From Ruminococcaceae bacterium UBA6392 (GTDB lineage: Bacteria > Bacillota > Clostridia > Oscillospirales > Acutalibacteraceae): a DNA stretch of 11,069 bases. The translations under genes were made by a program, and so were the position numbers. The notes under the pieces were generated by a model that saw only the letters and a list, made by a program, of their open reading frames with translations, did no database searches and was not told the DNA's origin. The number at the start of each line of letters is the position of its first letter. Within the stretch, counting starts at the first letter, position 1. Location: the NCBI GenBank assembly GCA_002438685.1, contig DJQG01000001.1:1-11069 (forward strand). The letters are read 5' to 3'. Positions 1 to 7,174 of this stretch are shown here, piece by piece.

Positions 1-112
1 TACTACTCTATAATACAAGGAATAATGAAAGTATCACATTGGGACGGCATAGACTTTTTTTACTTGGACTATGCGACTATAATTGGCTAACAAAAACAAC
101 TACATAAACGAA
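1..112. other. AT-rich left flank, no gene seen
   Basis: No coding region is supported here. Two TATAAT hexamers occur on the plus strand (9-14 and 78-83), but neither has a good -35 at 16-18 bases. A 6-bp inverted repeat, GCATAG (47-52) and CTATGC (69-74), flanks a T-rich loop. GACTAT is repeated at 67-72 and 75-80. This may be the control region of a gene outside the window, but the sequence does not settle it. Confidence 0.4.
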
Positions 113-142
113 CCCCCGCACAGGATTTCTCCTGTACGGGGG
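113..142 (-). terminator. Intrinsic terminator downstream of nifJ
   Basis: A 13-bp stem with one C/A mismatch (113-125 against 130-142, arms CCCCCGCACAGGA and TCCTGTACGGGGG) closes a 4-base TTTC loop. It starts 22 bases beyond the nifJ stop codon. Read on the minus strand, the stem is followed by a T-rich but interrupted tail (TTCGTTTATG), so the U-tract is imperfect. The strong G+C stem makes termination of nifJ the natural reading. Confidence 0.85.
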
Positions 143-164
143 ATTCTTAATTTTAACTGAGAAC

Positions 165-3100
165 TCAGTCAGCCTTCGGTGCATAGAGGTCCTTGAGTCT
201 GAGCAGGTGCTCATATCTCTCGACGCTCTTGACTTCAGCTTCGCTGAACAGCTTCTCTGCGCGCTCGGGGAACGAGCGGGTCAGCGAGGAATAACGAGCC
301 TCGTTGAGCAGGAAGTTGCGGTACTCTTCGGTGACAGGCTGCTTGCTGTCGATGGTGAAGGGGTTCTTGCCCTCTGCCTTGAGTGCCGGGTTGAAGCGGA
401 ACATATTCCAGTAGCCGCACTCGACAGCTCTCTTCATTTCCTTCTGGCAGTTGACCATGCCGCCCTTGATGGAGTGCATCTCGCAGGGAGCGTAGGCGAT
501 GACGATCGACGGACCCTGATAAGCCTCAGCCTCTTCGATTGCCTTTATCGTCTGGTTCATGTTGGCGCCCATAGCGATCTGAGCAACATAGACATAGCCG
601 TAGCTCATTGCTATCTCGGCAAGGCTCTTCTTGGCTATCGATTTACCGGCAGCTGCGAACTGAGCGACCTGACCGATCTGAGATGCCTTGGAAGCCTGTC
701 CGCCGGTGTTGGAATAGACCTCGGTATCGAAGACCATGATGTTGACATTCTCGCCGGAGGCAAGGACGTGATCAACGCCGCCGAAACCGATATCGTATGC
801 CCAGCCGTCGCCGCCGAAGATCCAAACGCTCTTCTTGGAGAGGAACTCCTTGTTCTCAACGATATCCTTGCAGTCTGCGCAGTCGATATCCTTGATAGCG
901 TCGGCAAGTGCGTCGGCAGCAGCGCCGTTGGTCTTGACATCGTCCTTCGTGTCAAGGAATGCCTTTGCAGCAGCCTTGACTTCGTCGGAAGCCTTGTCGG
1001 ACTCGGCGATAGCCTCGACCTTTGCGATCAGTCTGTTGCGGACAGCATTCTGACCGAGAAGCATACCGAAGCCGTGCTCGGCGTTGTCCTCGAACAGGGA
1101 GTTGGCCCATGCGGGACCGTGACCGTTTTTGTTGGTGGTGTAGGGGGAAGTCGCAGCGGGACCGCCCCAGATGGACGAGCAGCCGGTGGCGTTGGAGATA
1201 TACATCTTATCGCCGAACAGCTGGGTTATCAGGCGGGCATAAGAAGTCTCGGCGCAGCCTGCGCAGGAACCGGAGAACTCGAGCAGCGGAGTCTTGTACT
1301 GGCTGCCGATAACGGTGCCGTCTGCAACCTCATCCTTGACGGAGACGTTTGCGACCATGTAATCGAATACGGGCTGCTTTGCATCCTGGCTCTCACGGGA
1401 GACCATCTTGAGCGAATTGGTCGGGCAGACGCCTACGCAGACGCCGCAGCCCATGCAGTCGAGGGGAGAAACAGCGAGGGTGTACTTATAGACGCCCTTG
1501 CCCTTGCCGGCCTTCTTGTCGACGATAGCTGCGCCCTCGGGAGCGTTGGCAGCCTCTTCTTCGGTCAGAAGGTACGGGCGGATAGTTGCGTGCGGGCAGA
1601 CGAAGGAGCACTGGTTGCACTGTGCGCAGGTCTCTGCGTTCCACTCGGGAACCATGACCGCGACGCCGCGCTTCTCATAGGCGGATGCGCCCTGCTCGAA
1701 TGTGCCGTCTGCGTGATCAACAAAGACGGAAACCGGGAGAGAATCGCCGTTCATAAGACCGACAGGTCTCATGATGGAGTCGACCATCTTGACGAGCTTC
1801 TCGGGACCGTTCTCGGTGACGACCTTGGGAGCGTCAACAGCGTCAGCCCAGTCTGCGGGAACATCGATCTTGACATATGCGGTAGCGCCGGCGTCGATAG
1901 CCTTCTCGTTCATCTCGACTATCTCTTTGCCCTTCTTCATGAACTTCTGAGCCTTCTCCTTCATGTAGCCGATAGCCTCTTCCTCGGGAAGAATCTTGGC
2001 AAGGGAGAAGAATGCGGACTGAAGAACGGTGTTGGTGCGCTTGCCCAGACCGATCTTTGCCGCGATATCGATAGCGTTGACGGTGTAGAGCTGGATGTTG
2101 TTCTTGGCTATGTAGCGCTTAGCCTCTGCGGGCATCTTCTCGTTGAGCTCATCAGCATCCCACTGGCAGTTGATGAGGAAAACGCCGCCGGGCTTAACAT
2201 CGTCAACCATCTTGTAGCCCTTCTCAACATAGGAGGGATTGTGGCAGGCAACGAAGTCAGCCTTGTTGATATAGTAGGGGCTCTTTATCGGGTTGTCGCC
2301 GAAACGAAGGTGGGAGATGGTGATACCGCCCGTCTTCTTCGAGTCATACTGGAAGTAAGCCTGGATGTACTTGTCGGTGTGGTCGCCGATGATCTTGATG
2401 GAGTCCTTGTTCGCGCCGACTGTGCCGTCGCCGCCGAGACCCCAGAACTTGCACTCGATGGTGCCGGGAGCTGCGGTGTTGGGAGCTTCCTTCTCCTCGA
2501 GGGACAGGTGGGTAACATCATCGTTGATGCCGATAGTGAACTGGTTCTTGGGCTCGTCCTTCTTGAGCTCGTCATAGACAGCGAACACGCTTGAAGGCGG
2601 AGTGTCCTTGGAACCGAGACCGTATCGACCGCCGCAGACCTTTGCGGTCACGCCCTTTGTAGCAAGAGCGGTAACAACGTCAAGATAGAGGGGCTCGCCG
2701 AGAGCGCCGGGCTCCTTTGTTCTGTCGAGAACAGCGATCTTCTTGGCGGTTGCGGGGATAGCTGCGACAAGTCTGTCAGCGGAGAAGGGTCTGTAAAGGC
2801 GAACCTTGACGAGACCGACCTTCTCGCCCTTGGCGGTGAGGTAGTCGATAACTTCCTCTGCAACGTCGCAGATGGAGCCCATAGCGACGATGACTCTGTC
2901 AGCGTCGGGAGCGCCGTAGTAGTTGAAGGGCTTGTAGTCAGTGCCGAGCTTGGCGTTGACCTTGTCCATATACTCCTCGACGATGCCGGGGATAGCGTCG
3001 TAATACTTGTTGCAGGCCTCACGGTGCTGGAAGAAGATATCACCGTTCTCGTGAGAGCCGCGCATTACGGGACGCTCGGGGTTGAGAGCACGCTTTCTGA

Positions 3101-3707
3101 ACGCCTCAACAGCGTCCATGTCGCACATCTCCTTGAGATCCTCGTAATCCCAGACCTGGATCTTCTGTATCTCGTGAGAGGTACGGAAGCCGTCGAAGAA
3201 GTTGATGAAGGGAACGCGTCCCTTGATTGCAGCGAGGTGCGCAACAGCGCCGAGATCCATGACCTCCTGCGGGTTGGTTTCTGCAAGCATTGCGAAACCG
3301 GTCTGACGACATGCATAGACGTCGGAATGATCGCCGAAGATGTTAAGAGCGTGAGAAGCGACGCATCTTGCGGATACGTGGAAAACTGCGGGAAGCAGCT
3401 CGCCTGCGATCTTATACATATTGGGGATCATGAGGAGCAGACCCTGAGAAGCGGTGTAGGTGGTTGTGAGAGCACCTGCGGCCAGAGAACCGTGAACGGT
3501 TCCGGCAGCGCCTGCTTCGGACTGCATCTCGGCGACCTTGACGGTCGTGCCGAAAATGTTTTTCATGCCCTTTGCCGACCACTGATCAACATAGTCAGCC
3601 ATGGGGCTCGAAGGGGTTATCGGGTAGATACCGGCAACCTCTGTGAACGCGTACGACACATATGCAGCAGCATTGTTGCCGTCCATGCTCTTTGCTATTC
3701 TTGCCAT
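165..3707 (-). CDS. nifJ: Pyruvate:ferredoxin (flavodoxin) oxidoreductase, single-chain
   Basis: Cytoplasmic enzyme that oxidatively decarboxylates pyruvate with CoA to acetyl-CoA and CO2, passing electrons to ferredoxin or flavodoxin; it is central to clostridial fermentation. At 1180 aa it matches the one-chain family. Visible: pyruvate-domain YPITPSSPM at about 28-36 (T31), E64 in EMQSEAGA and R114, at the same numbers as key residues of the Desulfovibrio africanus enzyme. Two ferredoxin-type [4Fe-4S] motifs follow (C694/697/700/704 and C751/754/757/761). The proximal-cluster cysteines are C815, C818, C843 and C1075. The thiamine diphosphate/Mg motif is GDGW at 966-969, with N1000 in YSNTGG. 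No expected residue is missing. Start: ATG 3707 with GGAGG eight bases upstream. Codon use is strongly biased (no TTA, CTA or TCA codon across about 795 codons), suggesting high expression. It is monocistronic, with its own terminator. Confidence 0.97.
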   Translation of the reverse strand: MARIAKSMDGNNAAAYVSYAFTEVAGIYPITPSSPMADYVDQWSAKGMKNIFGTTVKVAEMQSEAGAAGTVHGSLAAGALTTTYTASQGLLLMIPNMYKIAGELLPAVFHVSARCVASHALNIFGDHSDVYACRQTGFAMLAETNPQEVMDLGAVAHLAAIKGRVPFINFFDGFRTSHEIQKIQVWDYEDLKEMCDMDAVEAFRKRALNPERPVMRGSHENGDIFFQHREACNKYYDAIPGIVEEYMDKVNAKLGTDYKPFNYYGAPDADRVIVAMGSICDVAEEVIDYLTAKGEKVGLVKVRLYRPFSADRLVAAIPATAKKIAVLDRTKEPGALGEPLYLDVVTALATKGVTAKVCGGRYGLGSKDTPPSSVFAVYDELKKDEPKNQFTIGINDDVTHLSLEEKEAPNTAAPGTIECKFWGLGGDGTVGANKDSIKIIGDHTDKYIQAYFQYDSKKTGGITISHLRFGDNPIKSPYYINKADFVACHNPSYVEKGYKMVDDVKPGGVFLINCQWDADELNEKMPAEAKRYIAKNNIQLYTVNAIDIAAKIGLGKRTNTVLQSAFFSLAKILPEEEAIGYMKEKAQKFMKKGKEIVEMNEKAIDAGATAYVKIDVPADWADAVDAPKVVTENGPEKLVKMVDSIMRPVGLMNGDSLPVSVFVDHADGTFEQGASAYEKRGVAVMVPEWNAETCAQCNQCSFVCPHATIRPYLLTEEEAANAPEGAAIVDKKAGKGKGVYKYTLAVSPLDCMGCGVCVGVCPTNSLKMVSRESQDAKQPVFDYMVANVSVKDEVADGTVIGSQYKTPLLEFSGSCAGCAETSYARLITQLFGDKMYISNATGCSSIWGGPAATSPYTTNKNGHGPAWANSLFEDNAEHGFGMLLGQNAVRNRLIAKVEAIAESDKASDEVKAAAKAFLDTKDDVKTNGAAADALADAIKDIDCADCKDIVENKEFLSKKSVWIFGGDGWAYDIGFGGVDHVLASGENVNIMVFDTEVYSNTGGQASKASQIGQVAQFAAAGKSIAKKSLAEIAMSYGYVYVAQIAMGANMNQTIKAIEEAEAYQGPSIVIAYAPCEMHSIKGGMVNCQKEMKRAVECGYWNMFRFNPALKAEGKNPFTIDSKQPVTEEYRNFLLNEARYSSLTRSFPERAEKLFSEAEVKSVERYEHLLRLKDLYAPKAD

Positions 3708-3713
3708 TCTATG

Positions 3714-3720
3714 TTCCTCC
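3714..3720 (-). promoter_or_regulatory. nifJ ribosome binding site
   Basis: GGAGGAA on the minus strand; the GGAGG core ends 8 bases before the ATG at 3707. It fixes that start. Confidence 0.85.
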
Positions 3721-3736
3721 CTATTTTAATAAACGT

Positions 3737-3758
3737 TTGAACGTATGGCATTGGTCAA
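3737..3758. promoter_or_regulatory. Imperfect dyad in nifJ leader, possible operator
   Basis: Arms TTGAAC (3737-3742) and GGTCAA (3753-3758) are inverted with one mismatch around a 10-base spacer. An 8-bp palindrome AAACGTTT (3732-3739) overlaps the left arm. The site lies between the tentative nifJ promoter and its ribosome binding site, where a repressor could block transcription. The spacing matches neither FNR (TTGAT-N4-ATCAA) nor the Rex consensus, so no regulator is named. Confidence 0.25.
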
Positions 3759-3759
3759 A

Positions 3760-4053
3760 TGACACCACGAATATAGTAACATTTTTGAGCTTCAATGTAA
3801 ACAGATAAATAAACTAAAATAATAGAAAATATTTGTTCCGCCCTTTCTGAAATTTGTCAAAGTTCACATATTCTGCCTATATAATGTAATATAATACCCA
3901 AATATGCAGGCGGCTTCGGCTCCGAACGGACACAAAAGCTCCGATTTTCCGTGATTTTCGCCGAAAATAACTGAATTTGTCTTTCCCTGCCCTTCGCATC
4001 CGTGCGCGGTGCTCTCACGCGCTCCCGCTTTGAATGAGGCGGAGTTTGAATAT
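3760..4053. other. Unassigned intergenic region between divergent genes
   Basis: No protein gene is supported in this stretch. The left part is AT-rich, with a promoter-like TTGTCA (3854-3859), 18 bases, TATATA (3878-3883) on the plus strand and a further TATAAT at 3890-3895. The right part is more GC-rich and holds two small dyads: ATTTTCG-C-CGAAAAT (3954-3968) and a bulged stem of GCGC/GCGC and GTG/CAC at 4004-4022. Neither dyad has a T-tract, so neither looks like a terminator. It could be a long leader or a small RNA locus, but I recognise no known RNA family. Confidence 0.3.
3771..3799 (-). promoter_or_regulatory. Tentative nifJ promoter
   Basis: On the minus strand a TTTACA hexamer is followed 17 bases later by TACTAT, with a TATATT three bases further on. 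The fit to sigma-A is modest. The leader to the ATG would be about 55-60 bases. No better pair was seen close to the gene. Confidence 0.35.
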
Positions 4054-4082
4054 TTGACAGGGAATATATTTGTGTGTATAAT
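4054..4082 (+). promoter_or_regulatory. Perfect-consensus sigma-A promoter
   Basis: TTGACA (4054-4059) and TATAAT (4077-4082) are separated by exactly 17 bases, which is the full housekeeping consensus. Transcription would start near 4089, leaving a leader of about 60 bases before the CBS-domain gene at 4150. Confidence 0.88.
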
Positions 4083-4131
4083 AAAGCTTAACATTGCCGC
4101 TATATGCCGGCAGTGAATAATGTTTATACCG

Positions 4132-4138
4132 AAAGGAG
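4132..4138 (+). promoter_or_regulatory. Ribosome binding site deciding the start at 4150
   Basis: AAAGGAG ends 11 bases before the ATG at 4150. The in-frame upstream ATG at 4120 lies before this site and has no Shine-Dalgarno sequence of its own, so 4150 is preferred. Confidence 0.8.
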
Positions 4139-4149
4139 CTAATCCATTT

Positions 4150-5583
4150 ATGGATGACCCCGACCCCGGCAATCTTATTCTTCAGATAATTTTGCTGTTC
4201 GTACTTATTCTTCTCAATGCTTTCTTTGCGATGAGCGAGATCGCGATAATCTCCCTCAACGACACGAAGATTGCGAAAATGGCCGAGGAAGGCAACAAAA
4301 AAGCAAAGCAGGTTTTGAAGCTCACCGCGGATTCGAGCGGATTTCTTTCAACCATTCAGATCGGCGTTACCCTCGCAGGCTTCCTGACCTCCGCATCCGC
4401 ATCGCAGACATTCGTTGATATGCTCTCCGGAGCTATCGGAAAAATATCTGTCCTGAGCGGAATCCCCGCAGGCGTTATCAACGGCTTCTCCGTCGTTGTC
4501 ATTACGCTCATAACCTCGTATTTCTCTCTTGTCCTGGGCGAGCTTGCGCCCAAGAGAATAGCCATGCAGGTGCCCGAAAAGGTCTCGTTCAAGGTCGTCG
4601 GCATACTGCTCGGCTTCAAGAAAATAACCAAGCCTTTTGTAAAAATACTCTCCCTGTCGACCAACGGCCTCGTCCGTCTGCTGGGCTACGATCCGAACGC
4701 TTCGGAGGAGCCCGTGACCGAAGAGGAGATACGCATGATGGTCGATGTCGGCGGAGAAAAGGGCGTTATAGAGGACTCGCAGAAAGAGATGATAAACAAC
4801 ATCTTTGAGTTCGATGACCTCGACGCCGGAGATATAATGACCCACCGCACCGATATGACGGCGGCAGAGATAAGCGATCCGCTGAGCGAAATAGTCTCGC
4901 TCTCGATGGACAACGGCTATTCGAGAATCCCCGTCTATGACGACGACCCCGACAACATAGTCGGTATAGCTTATGTCAAGGATTTGCTCAAATATATCGG
5001 CACCGACCTGCCCGAGGATGTGACTCTGCGCGATATTATTCGCGAGCCCGTTTTTGTCCCCGAATCAATGCCCTGCGGCGATCTGTTCAAGCAGATGACC
5101 GACAAGCACACGCAGATGGCGATAGTCGTTGACGAGTTTGGCGGCACGGCGGGAATAGTGACACTCGAAGACGTGCTCGAATCGATAGTCGGCAATATTC
5201 AGGATGAATATGACGACGAAGAGGAAGAAATTTCTAAAATCGACGACACCACTTTCACCGTTGACGGCGTGACCTATATCGACGAGCTTGACGAGGTGTT
5301 CCATGTCTCCCTCCCTGAGGGCGATTACGACACTGTCGGCGGCTTTATTATCAGCAGGCTCGGCTATCTCCCGCAGGACGGCGAGATGAATGTTGTCGAA
5401 TACAAGAACCTGCGCTTCACCGTTCTCAATGTTGAGGACAGAAGAATCGGCAAGGTAAAAATTGAGATTCTCCCCGTCGAAGAGGAAAAAGAGGACGCGG
5501 AGGACGACTCAAAGCGCGAGAAAGGCGGCTGGTTCGCCGAGCGCCGAGAGGAAAAGGAAAAAGATAAAGAAAAAGCCGAATAA
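4150..5583 (+). CDS. CNNM/HlyC-CorC family membrane protein with CBS pair
   Basis: A 477-aa polytopic membrane protein of the family often annotated hemolysin or CorC/HlyC and linked to Mg2+/Co2+ export or resistance. Domains: transmembrane DUF21/CNNM region about 8-190, with the first helix rich in I/L/V followed by NAFFAMSEIAIISL and a conserved GELAPKRIA near 130-138. A CBS pair spans about 225-350 (the first contains SRIPVYDDDPDNIVGIAYVK, the second AIVVDEFGGTAGIVTLEDVLE). A C-terminal CorC_HlyC (transporter-associated) domain runs about 362-442 and includes YDTVGGFI. The last 30 or so residues are highly charged (EEEKEDAEDD... KEKDKEKAE) and probably disordered. CBS pairs in this family bind adenine nucleotides and gate transport; the ion here is inferred. 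It has its own promoter and ends in a terminator shared with the convergent gene. The 'hemolysin' label should not be read as toxin activity. Confidence 0.92.
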   Translation: MDDPDPGNLILQIILLFVLILLNAFFAMSEIAIISLNDTKIAKMAEEGNKKAKQVLKLTADSSGFLSTIQIGVTLAGFLTSASASQTFVDMLSGAIGKISVLSGIPAGVINGFSVVVITLITSYFSLVLGELAPKRIAMQVPEKVSFKVVGILLGFKKITKPFVKILSLSTNGLVRLLGYDPNASEEPVTEEEIRMMVDVGGEKGVIEDSQKEMINNIFEFDDLDAGDIMTHRTDMTAAEISDPLSEIVSLSMDNGYSRIPVYDDDPDNIVGIAYVKDLLKYIGTDLPEDVTLRDIIREPVFVPESMPCGDLFKQMTDKHTQMAIVVDEFGGTAGIVTLEDVLESIVGNIQDEYDDEEEEISKIDDTTFTVDGVTYIDELDEVFHVSLPEGDYDTVGGFIISRLGYLPQDGEMNVVEYKNLRFTVLNVEDRRIGKVKIEILPVEEEKEDAEDDSKREKGGWFAERREEKEKDKEKAE

Positions 5584-5592
5584 CATAAAAAA

Positions 5593-5620
5593 CGAGCCGG
5601 AAGATTTTTCTTCCGGCTCG
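5593..5620. terminator. Bidirectional terminator between convergent genes
   Basis: A perfect 12-bp stem (CGAGCCGGAAGA at 5593-5604, its complement at 5609-5620) closes a TTTT loop. On the minus strand it is followed at once by six Ts; on the plus strand by CTGTGTTGTTTTGTT. It lies in the 50-base gap between the stop codons of the CBS-domain gene and the alcohol dehydrogenase, and can end both transcripts. Confidence 0.92.
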
Positions 5621-5633
5621 CTGTGTTGTTTTG

Positions 5634-6839
5634 TTACGGCATGAGGCGATGGATTATCGCTATGCAGTCGTCGAGATCCATGATTTTCGGCACGGGATAG
5701 AGGGGATTTGCCTCTTTGCATGCGCGCTTTGCGATGGTCTCGATGTCCTTCTCCTGGATCTTGTCGATCTTGTCGGGAATGTTCATTCTAGCATTCATGT
5801 CTCTGATAGCCTGGATGAAGTCGAGAGCCTTCTGCTCGTCGGTCTGACCGGCTTTCGCAACGCCTGCGCATTCGCAGAGTCTTGCAAGGCGCTCATATGC
5901 GGTATCGCCGTAGAAGTCGAGGACATAGGGCAGGATGATGGCGTTCGCAAGTCCGTGCGGCACGCCGTAGAATCCGCCGAGGTTATGAGCTATAGCGTGT
6001 ACGTTGCCGACATAAGCTCTCGTGAACGCGATGCCCGCATAGTGCGAGGCGAGGAGCATCTGCTCTCTTGCGTGGAGATCCTTGCCGTTCTTGTAAGCCT
6101 CTTCGAGGTTCTCGAAGATGAGCTTGGTGGCGACTTCTGCCTTCTCGGAGGTGTCCTTGGTGTTGGAGTGACCTATGTAGGCTTCAACCGCGTGGGTCAG
6201 CGCGTCCATACCGGTGGTAGAAGTGATGTGTGGCGGAAGACCGACGGTGAGCTCGGGATCGAGGACTGCGTACTTCGGACGGAGCACGGGATCGTTGAGC
6301 GCATATTTCTCGTGAGTCTTGGTGTCGGTAACAACGGCGGCGAGAGTGGTCTCGGAGCCGGTGCCGGCGGTGGTGGGAACTGCGAAGAACGGGGGCAGCT
6401 TCTTGCGGATCTTGAGCTGACCGCGCATCTTCTGAACGGTCTTGTTGGGGCATACGACTCTTGCGGCCGCAGCTTTGGCGCAGTCCATCGGAGAACCGCC
6501 GCCGAAAGCGATGAAGCCCTGGCAGCCGTTGTCAAGATAGAGCTTGCGGACTTCTTCGATATTGTCTATCGAGGGGTTCGGCTGAGTCTTGTCATAGACG
6601 ACATAATCGATACCGTCTGCCTTGAGACCCTCATAGAGGCCGTCGAGCAGGTTGAGTCCGGTAAGACCCTTGTCGGTGACGATCATCATCTTCGACAGAC
6701 CTTTCTCCTTGATGACCTGCGGCAGCTTCTTGACGGAGCCGGGACCGGAGATTATCTTGGGCGGAGTCCAGTCAAGGAAGTTGACGGCGACCCTGAAAAC
6801 GCCCTGATAAAGCCTGTAGTACATGTGCTTGATTGACAT
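5634..6839 (-). CDS. Iron-containing alcohol dehydrogenase (group III)
   Basis: A 401-aa cytoplasmic NAD(P)-dependent alcohol/aldehyde dehydrogenase of the Fe-ADH family. An N-terminal nucleotide-binding half carries GGGSPMDCAK at 113-122 and PTTAGTGSE at 155-163. The helical metal-binding half has ligands D212 and H216 (GMDALTHAVEAY), H281 and H295 (VHAIAHNLGGFYGVPHG); H285 is the usual catalytic-site histidine, with FucO-like 14-residue spacing between H281 and H295. The leading segment MYYRLYQ is an extension of the kind seen in a Firmicute subgroup. Likely job: reducing fermentation aldehydes to alcohols to recycle NAD(P)H. The substrate (ethanol, butanol, propanediol or methanol class) cannot be read from sequence. 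Start: ATG 6839, with GGGTGA five bases upstream; a GTG at 6848 is in frame but lies inside that ribosome binding site. Confidence 0.93.
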   Translation of the reverse strand: MSIKHMYYRLYQGVFRVAVNFLDWTPPKIISGPGSVKKLPQVIKEKGLSKMMIVTDKGLTGLNLLDGLYEGLKADGIDYVVYDKTQPNPSIDNIEEVRKLYLDNGCQGFIAFGGGSPMDCAKAAAARVVCPNKTVQKMRGQLKIRKKLPPFFAVPTTAGTGSETTLAAVVTDTKTHEKYALNDPVLRPKYAVLDPELTVGLPPHITSTTGMDALTHAVEAYIGHSNTKDTSEKAEVATKLIFENLEEAYKNGKDLHAREQMLLASHYAGIAFTRAYVGNVHAIAHNLGGFYGVPHGLANAIILPYVLDFYGDTAYERLARLCECAGVAKAGQTDEQKALDFIQAIRDMNARMNIPDKIDKIQEKDIETIAKRACKEANPLYPVPKIMDLDDCIAIIHRLMP

Positions 6840-6844
6840 TTCTA

Positions 6845-6853
6845 TCACCCTTT
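6845..6853 (-). promoter_or_regulatory. Ribosome binding site deciding the dehydrogenase start
   Basis: AAAGGGTGA on the minus strand ends 5 bases before ATG 6839. It covers the in-frame GTG at 6848, arguing against that longer start. Confidence 0.7.
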
Positions 6854-6869
6854 GTTTAATGATGCTATT

Positions 6870-6898
6870 ATTTTACATTATTCCCGCCGTTAAATCAA
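6870..6898 (-). promoter_or_regulatory. Sigma-A promoter of the alcohol dehydrogenase
   Basis: On the minus strand TTGATT (6898-6893), a 17-base spacer and TAAAAT (6875-6870) give a good near-consensus match. Transcription would start near 6863, leaving a leader of about 25 bases. The gene can therefore be expressed apart from the genes upstream. Confidence 0.65.
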
Positions 6899-6924
6899 TA
6901 AGCGGAGAACAAAAAACAATTTGA

Positions 6925-7143
6925 TTAGAGCTCAAAATCGCTCGCGTCGAACTGCGGCAGCTCGACGGGCTGTTTCGGCTTGCGCTTGAGCGGGTCGTAG
7001 CGGAACGCGGAACAGCTCGAATCCTTCTGCATGACGCCCTTTTTCGGGCACAGCACTGTCTTGCCGTCCGGTGCGCCGCTGCCTTTGGAGCAGTATTCGC
7101 ACGCCGGCGGTATGCTCTTTTTGTTGAGCAGTTTGCTTTTCAA
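6925..7143 (-). CDS. Small four-cysteine protein, function unknown
   Basis: A 72-aa soluble, basic protein with no signal peptide or membrane segment. Four cysteines are arranged C15-X2-C18-X13-C32-X11-C44, a pattern able to bind zinc or another metal. They are followed by FRYDPLKRKPKQP at 47-59, a proline/lysine-rich stretch of the sort I associate with short clostridial hypothetical proteins, and an acidic end. The start is TTG at 7143, nine bases after AGGA (7156-7153). An ATG at 7153 belongs to another frame that lacks this cysteine pattern. It lies 31 bases behind the ylbJ stop with no terminator between, so co-transcription with ylbJ is likely. No clear terminator follows before the dehydrogenase promoter. 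I cannot assign a function; a sporulation link is only suggested by position. Confidence 0.75.
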   Translation of the reverse strand: MKSKLLNKKSIPPACEYCSKGSGAPDGKTVLCPKKGVMQKDSSCSAFRYDPLKRKPKQPVELPQFDASDFEL

Positions 7144-7174
7144 AATATATCATCCTAAACGCTTTTTTATTATT

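Noticed and set aside
47..74. GCATAG...CTATGC inverted repeat as a terminator or attachment site
   Set aside because: The stem is only 6 bp with a 16-base loop, and no integrase or second copy is seen in the window.
207..2594. 795-codon open frame on the plus strand opposite nifJ
   Set aside because: It is in exact codon register with nifJ on the other strand, so it follows from nifJ's codon bias. It has no ribosome binding site and no recognisable domain.
3024..3740. 238-codon plus-strand frame running past the nifJ start
   Set aside because: It mirrors the nifJ N-terminus and has no supporting start signal or family motif.
4004..4022. Small GC-rich hairpin as a terminator
   Set aside because: The stem is short and bulged and no T-tract follows on either strand.
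3864..4172. 102-codon minus-strand frame in the intergenic region before the CBS gene
   Set aside because: It overlaps the consensus promoter, ribosome binding site and start of the CBS gene, and shows no domain or codon signal.
5631..6836. 401-codon open frame on the plus strand opposite the Fe-alcohol dehydrogenase
   Set aside because: The same in-register mirror effect; the minus strand carries an unmistakable enzyme with metal ligands.
7151..7153. ATG start giving an alternative 73-aa frame over the four-cysteine protein
   Set aside because: That frame loses the cysteine pattern and the YDPLKR motif. The TTG at 7143 has better spacing from AGGA.
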